The notes below the pieces were generated by a model. That model ran no database searches. It saw nothing but the letters and a program-made list of their open reading frames with translations, and had not been told where the DNA came from. The position numbers were made by a program, and so were the translations under genes. A stretch of 64,000 nucleotides of DNA, from the NCBI GenBank assembly GCA_022559845.1, contig CM040123.1:299448642-299512641 (forward strand), in the 5' to 3' direction. Origin of the DNA: Amorphophallus konjac (Eukaryota > Streptophyta > Magnoliopsida > Alismatales > Araceae). Shown here piece after piece: positions 55,665 through 64,000 of the stretch (position 1 is the stretch's first letter; each line of letters starts with the position of its first letter).

Positions 55665-57739
55665 TGATGCGGGACGGACCACGGAATCGACTCCAAAATG
55701 ATATGCGACCCTCGGACTCTAGACGAGCTCGTGATTGTCCCTTAACGAGGGAAGCGTCGGACGTGCACGGTTGAGAAACCGGCAAGAGCTAGGGTGGTCA
55801 ATTCTCTTTTGTGCCCGGATCGGGTCACGGGACGGTCACGTTCTCTCTCTCACAGAAGCAGCGGTGAAATAAATATTACGAGCTAACGGCCCTACACATG
55901 CTCTCTAGCAGCGGCATATAAAGCATATAAGGAAATAAGCGAAATGCCTAGTGTAAGAGGGAATACGATACCTCCATGCTCTCGGCGTGGGGAAGACGGA
56001 CCCGGCCGAACTAGTACTCCCGGGATAATGAATACACAATTGTTACAGCAATGAGTCACTGCCCACTCCATGCAGGGAGGTAAAGGGCTACACAATGGGG
56101 TCCGGGAGGACCGATTTCGGGTTGACGGGCGACTTCTCACGTAGCTTCGGCAGCACCCGAACTCGTGACTGTGGGGCCCACGTGCTGTCCGGATGGACAG
56201 TGTGGGATCGGGGCGGCACCACTGCCGTGGGAACACCTGGAGGGGTGCTCCCAAGGATGGAGGCACGCTGGCTCGCCGGCCGGAGGCCGGGCGACTCCGA
56301 TCGGCACCTGTCGGAAAAGCCGGCCACGGATCTGTTGTTTCTATTTTTCAGCGCGCGACCCGACGAAATCACTCGCTGCGACCAGCACCGATGTTGGAAT
56401 GCGATGAAACTGGCGCCGTTGGAAAGCTGCTTCGAAATCCTTCAAGACAGGACTAAAGAGAGATGCTGGATCTTCACGGATCGAGGCCTTAACTATTTTT
56501 GAAACTACTATTGTACAGTACCTGAACTCTCAGATCAGCAGAGAACTTTCCTGTGGATCACCTTTGACCGCTAGGTAGACGTCCGAATATGAAGTTGGGT
56601 CCTTCAGAAAAGTTGTATGAAATCAAAAGAGGAAACCAAAACTATTTTTAGATCTGGAACATATGGTGGCCTGGATTTTCTAGAGAGTTTACACTGGACT
56701 ATGGTCGGATCTGGACTGATGTAGATAGAACTGTAGATGAGTTGGGACAGAAATTTCTAAAAATATGAAACGAACTTTCTAAATTCCACGAAAACTTGGA
56801 GAGGTAGAGAAAGGTGGACAGAACTCCCAGTAAAATTGGGGCTCCAAGAAAAATCACAAAGTGGTCGGGAAATGGAAAACTTAGGGAAACTATCACTGTA
56901 GACAGAGATCTGGTAGAACTGGAATGACAGATTGAATGAAACTTGAAAAATATCAAATGAAGGAAATATGACTTGAAATTTTTTGTGAAGATAAGGGTTC
57001 GAGAGGTGAACCACTCCTGAAAATATTAGCTCCAGAGTAGGTGGGAGGTGGGAGCAGAAATTTGTGGAAGTTGCCTCTGTCCTGGATGGACAGATTACCG
57101 AAGACGGCTTTGCGGCGGCTCGATGGCGGCACGAACGGCGGCGGCGGCACCGATGAACTCAGAGATTGAGGGGGAGGAGATATCACTCTAGAATGGGGGT
57201 TGGGGATGAAGAAACTAGAGGGAGAGAGAGGGGAGGTCGAAATTCACTCAAGGGGGGCTCTTGCACAATGCATTTTCTAATTTAATTAATTCTAGAATAA
57301 TAGAAATACATGACTTATATAATAAATAAAAAAAGACCATGAATACCCTTAGATCTAGGATCTAGAGGGGCATTTAAGGGACTTCATATTTGATCCAAAT
57401 AAAATAAAAAAGTGAAATTCCTAATTAATTCTAATGGGGGGACAAGGTAGGTGAGGTAGGTAGCCTACCTTTGAATTTTTAATCCACTTGTCTCCCATGT
57501 GGTCAATTGGCATTCCAACCTTCTAGATGGCCACCTAGGATGGTTGACCAGCCCCACATGGTCTAGGTGGACCAATGGGAAAGGGGTGAGGGCCCCCTTG
57601 CTTGGGCCTACTAGAATTTTACATTTAAACCTACTAAGACTTACAATTGCATACCCATATAACACAAGGGTATACATATAAATATGAAAGGACATAAATG
57701 CAAACAAATGCGGACGGTCTTGCCTCGATGTCCCCATCA
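55665..57739 (-). repeat. D left LTR (3' LTR)
   Basis: TGATGCGGGACGG to TGTCCCCATCA. It includes a GC-rich part (56090-56340) with small hairpins such as GGTCCGGGAGGACC and CCGGCCGGAGGCCGG. A possible minus-strand TATA (TATATAAG) lies near 57314-57321. Confidence 0.88.
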
Positions 57740-57756
57740 ATTCTCCCCGAGTGGGA
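57740..57756 (-). other. PPT of D
   Basis: Minus strand CCCACTCGGGGAGAAT directly before TGATGGGGAC; short and interrupted but in the right place. Confidence 0.6.
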
Positions 57757-58177
57757 GGAACTCGACCCCATCGAGTAGGAGTATGGATGCTCGAGTACTC
57801 CGGCGGATCCGTCACCGTGCCAAGTAACGCGGGTATGCTCCACTCCAAGTGACCGTCACCTGCTCATTCCATATATACTCGATATACATGAACTGCTATG
57901 GGCTAAAGGTGGACACTCCGAGTGGGGCACTCTCAAAATGGTAGGAGGCGGCTCGAAGACTCACTAGGAATCACCGCTGGGTCCCTGTAGGTGACTGATC
58001 CAGGTATAGAGGTAGAACCGTTCCCAAACTCCTCGAGTGAGTCTACTCGCGTTCACACTCATAAGGGACTGACATCGACGAGCTTGCACACGACACATGC
58101 AGACTCACCATGCACTAACACACATATGCAAACCACACAAATAAGAAATCGACTCATGACTCGAGACAAATCTATGG

Positions 58178-59515
58178 TTAGTCCGACCCGTACATGGATG
58201 ACGGCGGACCAGGACACCCGAACGTATGCCATGCATGCATCTGACGTAACCGGTGGTTGACATCATGCGGAAATCCTAGGCCTCCTAAGGTGGGCCATGC
58301 ATGCATATGGGATGTGGATGTGGGAGGACCAAGAGTATTTCCCCTAGATGATGGTGTATCTTGTAAGTGTACGGGCTTGGTGGGCGTAGATGACCCGGCC
58401 CGTGGGGTAGGAGTGTGATAGTGGACTCCCTCTAAGAAGTGAAGTATATATGGAGGGTCTAAGGGTCCACTAGGAAATGGGTCAAAGGGATCAAAGAAGG
58501 TATGACCCCTTGTGGTGGGTTCCCACAAGTCACGGTCCCACGTGTAGAAGTTTTGAAGGTGTGGATAGTCACCTTCTTGAATTGTGACGGGTGGGATGGG
58601 GATCGTAGGCAAGAAGTATGATTCCTCCCTCGGACAAAAGGGTATAAATTCGGGCTCGTCCGGTAGCAGGAGAAGTAGAAGAACCTCCGTGGTGACACAA
58701 CCCACGGTGCACTCGGAGGTAATGGACCTGAAGGCCGGATGGGTGAAGCTAAGACTAGCGGGTTGGTCAAAGCCTCGCGCCAAAAGATGCGTCAACTTCC
58801 ATTGTGAATCTAATCCCATGACAAGATCGTCCAATGTGTCAACATGGTGACTAGATCAAAATGTGGTATGGAATGAGTTGACCGGCACTATAGGTAGGAT
58901 GGGGTCCATGGATGGAAAGAGAGGTGGGACCAAGCCATCCTTGAGCCAACTAAAAAGCGGCTCGGCGATGTATAGTGTACCCGTTAGAAATACGGGTGGC
59001 TCGGGCCTTGGTGGCTCCAAATGAGATGGTTCCGAATCACGTTCGGACATAGAGGGTGGTGATGGAGCACTCACGGGTGGTAAAGGCATTGGGGTAGGTA
59101 GTCCGATCGGCTCGGGACTTGGTTGGGAGGTAGATGTTTGTCGAAGGGCAGCCAGGGCAGCATCGGCTTGCTGTAGGTCGTCATTAAATTGAGACTCAAA
59201 TGGCTCGACCTCCAGAGTGACCTTATAGGACTGCGCCAGAGAGAATGCATCACGGCCAAGACATTGGATTCGAAAGTAAAGCCGCAAACCTTTCCGAAAC
59301 TAAAATTCGGCCGTAGTGCTCTCCTCTCCCAAGCCATATTCCAACCAATACTTATGATAGTCCCGAATGTACTCGGACACGGACCTATCGCCTTGGACGA
59401 GTCGGCATGGGTTGGCCATATTTGCCAAAATGTGGGAATGGATCCCTAGGAATGGATAGGCAAGGCCATTTGGACATGACACTAGACCGACTATGCAAGT
59501 TTGGGATGCATGCAC
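58178..59515 (-). pseudogene. gag: D gag remnant
   Basis: Reads LANMANPCRLVQGDRSVSEY, then IRDYHKYWLEYG, then after a TAG (59300) FRKGLRLYFRIQCLGRDAFS and LAQSYKVTLEVE, the RNA-capsid helix pattern of the retrotransposon gag family. A Pro/Ser-rich tail follows, then TGA at 58856, and the frame stays open to 58178 through another Pro-rich part (PFDPFPSGPLDPPYILHF). No zinc knuckle seen. No ATG is found in the first frame segment, so the true start is unknown and the N-terminus is probably lost. No pol follows. Confidence 0.65.
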
Positions 59516-59564
59516 ACTAAGGACAAGACACCAAGACTCGGTACGGGGCGGAGTTAATCGATCC

Positions 59565-59594
59565 GAAGATCACTCGCGCAAGTGTGCGATCTTC
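59565..59594 (-). ncRNA. Hairpin in D leader (candidate packaging/dimer signal)
   Basis: GAAGATC (59565-59571) pairs with GATCTTC (59588-59594); inside, CACT pairs with AGTG. It lies between PBS and gag, where retroelement packaging signals usually sit. Confidence 0.4.
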
Positions 59595-59730
59595 CCGATA
59601 GGCGTAGCCTAACGTTCGGACAACACCTTTTTATATACCGACTAATGGTATGCAATTGCAACTCCTAAGACCGACTTAGACACTTAGACTTAAATGACAC
59701 TCTTTTTTTTAACACCCTAGACTCAAACTC

Positions 59731-59742
59731 GCTCTGATACCA
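59731..59742 (-). other. PBS of D (tRNA-iMet)
   Basis: Minus strand TGGTATCAGAGC, three bases from the LTR. Confidence 0.88.
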
Positions 59743-59745
59743 AAT

Positions 59746-61825
59746 TGCTGCGGGACGGACCACGGACTCGACTCCAAAATGATATGCGACCCTCGGACTC
59801 TAGACGAGCTCGTGATTGTCCCTTAACGAGGGAAGCGTCAGATGTGCACGGTTGAGAAACCGATAAGAGCTAGAGTGGTCAATTCTCTTTTGTGCCCGGA
59901 TCGGGTCACGGGACGGTCACGCTCTCTCTCTCTCTCATAGCTGCGGTGAAATAAATATTACGAGCTAATGGCCCTGCACATGCTCTCTAGCATTGGCATA
60001 TAAAGCATATAAGGAAATAAGCGAAATGCCGAGTGTAAGAGCGAATACGATACCTCCACGCTCTAGGCGTGGGGAAGACGGACCCGGCCGAACTAGTACT
60101 CCCAGGATAATGAATGCACAATTGTTACAGCAATGAGTCACTGCCCACTCCACGCAAGGAGGTAAAGGGCTGCACAATGGGGTCCGGGAGGACCGATTTC
60201 GGGTTGACGGGCGGCTTCTCGCGTAGCTTCGGCAGCACCCGAACTCGTGACTGTGGGGCCCACGTGCTATCCGGAGGGACCGTGTGGGACCGGGGCGGCA
60301 CCACTGCGGTGGGAACACCTGGAGGGGTGCTCCCAAGGATGGAGGTGTGCTGGTTCGCCGGCCGGAGGCCGGGCGACTCCGATCGGCACCGGTCGGAAAA
60401 GCCGGCCACGGATCTGTTGTTTCTATTTTTCAGCGCGCGACCCAACGAAATCGCTCGCTGCGACCAGCACCAATGTCGGAATGAGACGAACCTGGCGCCG
60501 TTGGAAAGCTGCTTCGAAATCCTTCAAGATAGGACTAGAGAGAGATGCTGTATCTTCACGGATCTGGGCCTTAACTATTTTTGAAGCTACTATTGTATAG
60601 TATCCAAACTCTCAGATCAGCAGAGAACTTTCCTGTGGATCACCTTTGACCGTGAGGTAGACATCTGAATCTGAAGTTGGGTCCTTCAACAAAGTTGTAG
60701 GAAATCAAAAGAGGAAACCAAAACTATTTTTAGATCTGGAACATATGGTGGCCTGGATTTTCTAGAGAGTTTACACTGGACTGTGGTCAGATCTTGACTG
60801 ATGTAGATAGAACTGTAGATGAGTTGGGACAGGAATTTATAAAAATATTAAACGAACTTTCTAAATTCCACGAAAATTTGGAGAGGTAGAGGAACGTGGA
60901 CAGAACTCCCAGTAAAATTGGGGCTCCAAGAAAAATCAAAAAGTGGTCAGGAAATGGAAAACTCAGGGAAACTATCACTGTAGACAGAGATTTGGCAGAA
61001 CTGGAATGACAGTTTGAACGAAAATTGAAAAATATCAAATGAAGGAAATATGACTTGAAATTTTTTGTGAAGATAAGGGTTCGAGAGGGGAACCACTCCT
61101 AAAAATTTCAGCTCTAGAGAAGGTGAGAGGTGGGAGCAGAAATTCGTGGAAGTTGCCTCTATCTTGGATGGACAGATTACCGAAGACGGCTTCGCGGCGG
61201 CTCGATGGCGGCATGAACGGCGGCGGTGGCGGCACCAATGAACTCAGAGATTGAGGGGGAGGAGATATCACTCTAGAATGGGGGTTGGGGATGAAGAAAC
61301 TAGAGGGAGAGAGAGGGGAGGTCGAAATTCACTCAAGGGGGGCTCTTGCAGAATGCTTTTTCTCATTTCATTAATTCTAGAATAATAGAAATATATGACT
61401 TATATAATAAATAAAAAAAGACCATGAATACCCTTAGATCTAGGATCTGGAGGGGCATTTAAGGGATTTCATATTTGATCCAAATAAAATAAAAAAATGA
61501 AATTCCTAATTAATTCTAATGGGGGGACAAGGTAGGTGAGGTAGGTAGCCTACCTTTGAATTTTTAATCCACTTGTCTCCCATGTGGTCAATTGGCATTC
61601 CAACCTTCTAGATGGCCACCTAGGATGGTTGACCAGCCCCACATGATCTAGGTGGACCAATGGGAAAGGGGTGAGGGCCCCCTTGCTTGGGCCTACTGGA
61701 ATTTTACATATAAACCCACTAAGACTTACAATTGCGTACCCATATAACACGAGGGTATACATACAAATATGAAAGGACATAAATGCAAACAAAATGCGGA
61801 CGATCTTGCCTCGATGTCCCCATCA
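59746..61825 (-). repeat. D right LTR (5' LTR)
   Basis: TGCTGCGGGACGG to TGTCCCCATCA, 2080 bp; same internal layout as the left LTR. Confidence 0.9.
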
Positions 61826-61830
61826 CGAAT

Positions 61831-62516
61831 GGCTTGAAACACAGACACGTTGCCAATGTATAGACTTGCACAGTGCTGCCAATGTATAGACTTGGCCCAA
61901 TTAAGGACCGATGGATGTACACACTTCAGCTAAGCAAGCTACAGTGAATGTATGGACTTCATGAACGATGCAAACGGCTCTGTACACACTTGAAGTAATG
62001 CATGCCGATGTACAGACTTCAGTTGAAGCCAACCGAAGCGTGTATAGACTTTACGAATGCATATGCCAAGACCAATGTACAGGCTTGAAGAGGATGCAAG
62101 TAGTGTATAGACTTAGTCTACGACAACGGACCAACGTACAGACTTAAGGTCTCGCATGCAATGCAGTGTGTTACCTTTGAAGTGCTTACAGCTGTGTAGA
62201 CTTCAAATGTAGAGACTTTGAACGTGTGTGCTGGCAGTGTATAGACTTGGAAGTCTAGGGTGGGTCGACCCACTTTTGCATGCAGTGTACTGACTGTATA
62301 CTCAATGCAATTGTGCTGACTCTGTTATATGAATGCATCGACCAGATGTCAGATAAATATAGTGGAATGTCATTCACAAGCACACATTCACAAATCCATG
62401 AACACATATGAATGCACTTAAATGAATCAACAAGGTCTTTCATGCACACATGCATATGGTGACTTATAGTGTTTGCTATCATCAAAACCAATCATCAAGA
62501 CCACAGGGGCACAACA
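61831..62516 (-). repeat. B right LTR, segment 3
   Basis: Colinear with about 32511-33198: the last motif copies, TGGGTCGACCCA at 62261-62272, and the end CAGGGGCACAACA. Followed by ATTGA (62517-62521), the right target copy. Confidence 0.88.
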
Positions 62517-62521
62517 ATTGA

Positions 62522-63524
62522 CACCCTTAGAAATCTATATCTACGCGGGGATAGTAAGGAAAGCACAAGTTTTGGAAGACACGATGGAGATGACTGACCG
62601 AATAAGAGGTCGGGATAAGAAGAGTGAACAGACTACCAGTTCGAGAACTTTAATCCCGGTAATGGTCAGAAGAGGCCCAATGGCGGGCCGAGTTTTTCTA
62701 AGAATAGGAAACCCAGAGAAGGTGAGAAAAAGGTTGGACCAGCCATGCCATCTAAGGCAGTTTGCAAGTATTGTGACCGTCTAGGTCACAAGATGGAAGA
62801 ATGTTGGCGCAAGTTAGGCGCTTCTTTAAGGTGTGGTAACAGGGACCACCGAATTCCATAATGTCCCCTTATTAATGAACCGGCAGCATCTGATAAGTCG
62901 CAAAGAGGTTTCAAGCGACAAGGCAGACTCCAAGCCCTCCAGGAGGTAGAGACTGAGAACCAAACTACTAAGGAAGGAGGTATTGTCGAAGGTACTCTTA
63001 CTATTCTTTCCAAGCCAGCATTCATACTTTTCGACACGGGAGCCACTCATTCTTTTATATCTCTGAAATTTGCTAAGACCTTATCTGTGAAACCGGTGTT
63101 ATTGGACTCTCATCTTATGATATCCACCCCTATTGGTTCGGGATCCGAGATTAAATATTATTATCCTTCCAGTGAAGTTTTGATTAATGGTTGTAATTTA
63201 TCTACCGATCTAGTATGCATGAAGATAAAAGATTATGACGTAATCTTAGAGGCTGATTGGTTATCTAAGCATAGTGCTAGTGTTCATTGTAAGTCAGGAG
63301 TAGTGTCTTTCCCTGGACGTCCTGAGCTTTCTTTCTCTGGCTCTAGGCTATCCAAGTCCGTGCCGCTCATTTCGGCACTTCGGGCGGATAAGTTGTTAAG
63401 AAAGGGGTGTCCAGCATTCTTGGCTTTGATTTCTTTAACTGATAAGGAGAAAGTGGAGTTGAAGGATATCCCTGTTATTCAAGATTTTCCGGAGGTGTTT
63501 CCAGATGAATTACCAGATCTTCCC
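62522..63524 (+). pseudogene. gag-pro: A gag C-terminus and protease
   Basis: Continues the gag frame of 29917 with PLEIYIYAGIVRKAQVLED. A frameshift near 62640 follows, then CKYCDRLGHKMEEC (intact CCHC knuckle). The second knuckle is degenerate: its first Cys is Ser and a TAA sits in RIP-stop-CPL near 62860. The protease follows with ILFDTGATHSFIS (about 63025) and CMKIKDYDVILEADWL, where ILGMDWL is usual. It ends [13 protein letters not shown] in a C run at 63521-63525, where one missing base shifts the frame before RT. Confidence 0.88.
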
Positions 63525-63953
63525 CTGATAGGGAGGTGATTTTCTCTATCGATCTGATTCCTGGCGCCTCGCCTGTTTCAAGAGCCCCCTATCGTATGTC
63601 CCATGCTGAGTTAAGAGAATTGAAGGTGCAATTGTTAGACTTGCTAGAGAGAGGGTTCATTCGTCCGAGTATTTCCCCGTGGGGTGCTCTTGTTCTTTTT
63701 GTAAGGAAGAAAGATGGTTCCTTGAGGCTGTGTATTGATTATCGTCAGTTGAATCAGCTCACCGTGAAGAACAAGTACCCATTACCAAGGATCGATGAGT
63801 TATTTGATCAGATATCTGGAGCCCAGCACTTCTCAAAGATCGATCTCAGATCTGGGTATCATCAGTTGAGGATAAAAGATGTAGATATTTTTAAGACGGC
63901 ATTCCGTAGTAGGTATGGGTATTTTGAATTTGTGGTAATGCCATTTAGACTAA
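63525..63953 (+). pseudogene. pol: A reverse transcriptase, N-terminal part
   Basis: [20 protein letters not shown], then [60 protein letters not shown] and [20 protein letters not shown], finishing [11 protein letters not shown]. This is a Tekay/Del-type chromovirus RT. It stops before the YVDD motif because foreign sequence begins at 63954. Confidence 0.92.
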
Positions 63954-64000
63954 TGTTGGCACTCATAATGTGATCATCGTTGATCAAGCCATAAAGACGA
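63954..64000. repeat. Start of another insertion (possible LTR end)
   Basis: RT similarity breaks after MPF plus two codons, and the following sequence starts TGTTGGCACTC, a plausible LTR start. Only 47 bp are visible, so its type is unknown. Confidence 0.4.

Larger units (their letters stand above)
55665..61825 (-). mobile_element. Element D: gag-only LTR retrotransposon (6.2 kb)
   Basis: LTRs 55665-57739 and 59746-61825 (about 2.08 kb each, mid-90s % alike by eye). PBS of iMet type at 59731-59742 on the minus strand; purine-rich GGGGAGAAT next to the left LTR at 57740. The 2.0-kb interior encodes only a broken gag. Non-autonomous; superfamily not certain. Confidence 0.88.
29918..62516 (-). 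mobile_element. Element B: Sirevirus-like gag-only copia element, host of C and D
   Basis: LTRs at 29918-33198 and 38257-62516 (the latter split by C and D; 3296 bp when closed). The minus-strand PBS is at 38243-38254 and the PPT at 33199-33210, so the 3' LTR is the left one. Sense-strand LTR ends are TGTTGTG and CCTATCA. The interior (5058 bp) encodes only a decayed gag with a long coiled coil and six zinc knuckles. A Sirevirus link is inferred from the coiled-coil gag, the GPKTSWVP ending and several PPT-like tracts before the 3' LTR. Protease, integrase, RT and RNase H are absent. Confidence 0.82.

Noticed and set aside
56088..57186. ORFs of 80-135 codons in the D LTR (also 59965-61271)
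   Set aside because: Present in both strands of a GC-rich LTR, no domain, and not kept in step between the two LTRs.

Overview
The window is plant nuclear DNA made almost entirely of nested LTR retrotransposons. I found no host gene, tRNA, rRNA or CRISPR. Most primer-binding sites match plant initiator tRNA-Met (TGGTATCAGAG). The lineages present are Tekay/Del-type chromovirus, Tat (two RNase H domains) and Sirevirus-like copia, which together point to a seed plant, most likely a large-genome angiosperm. I cannot name the species. Boundaries were read from TG...CA LTR ends, PBS, PPT and 5-bp target duplications (TSDs).

Left third. 1-2062 is an LTR-like fragment packed with about 60 copies of a 14-nt motif. 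~2063-25573 is X, a minus-strand element with 3.4-kb LTRs and a 2.1-kb non-coding interior. Its left LTR is split by G (2169-18089, TSD AAAAA), a minus-strand gag-only Tekay relative with three LTRs and two interiors. G's first LTR carries E (2639-5854, TSD GTAAC), a solo LTR. 25574-26443 is an unassigned LTR-like fragment (Y).

Right two thirds. A is a plus-strand Tekay-type element (LTR ~26444-29184, gag from 29368). Its gag is cut at 29917 by B and resumes at 62522 with protease and RT, until a further TG-starting sequence at 63954. B (29918-62516, minus) is a Sirevirus-like, gag-only element with 3.3-kb LTRs. Its right-hand LTR holds two later insertions: C (39929-54721, TSD GGTTC), a 14.8-kb Tat element with gag, protease, G-patch, RT, two RNases H and integrase, and D (55665-61825, TSD CGAAC/CGAAT), a 6.2-kb gag-only element.

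How the parts relate. Only A and C encode polymerase, and both are broken here. G, B and D keep only gag, and X keeps no recognisable coding. G shares gag, PBS and LTR blocks with A and was probably mobilised by an A-like element.

The most unusual signal is non-coding. Several unrelated families carry arrays of short inverted repeats (5-9 bp stems, 3-11 nt loops), each family with its own stem sequence. In C the stem sequence changes from copy to copy while pairing is kept. B instead carries a dense direct array of AAGTCTATACAYTG upstream of its TATA box. A block of about 140 bp is also shared between the Tekay LTRs (A, G) and the leader of the Tat element C. All similarity figures are by eye.
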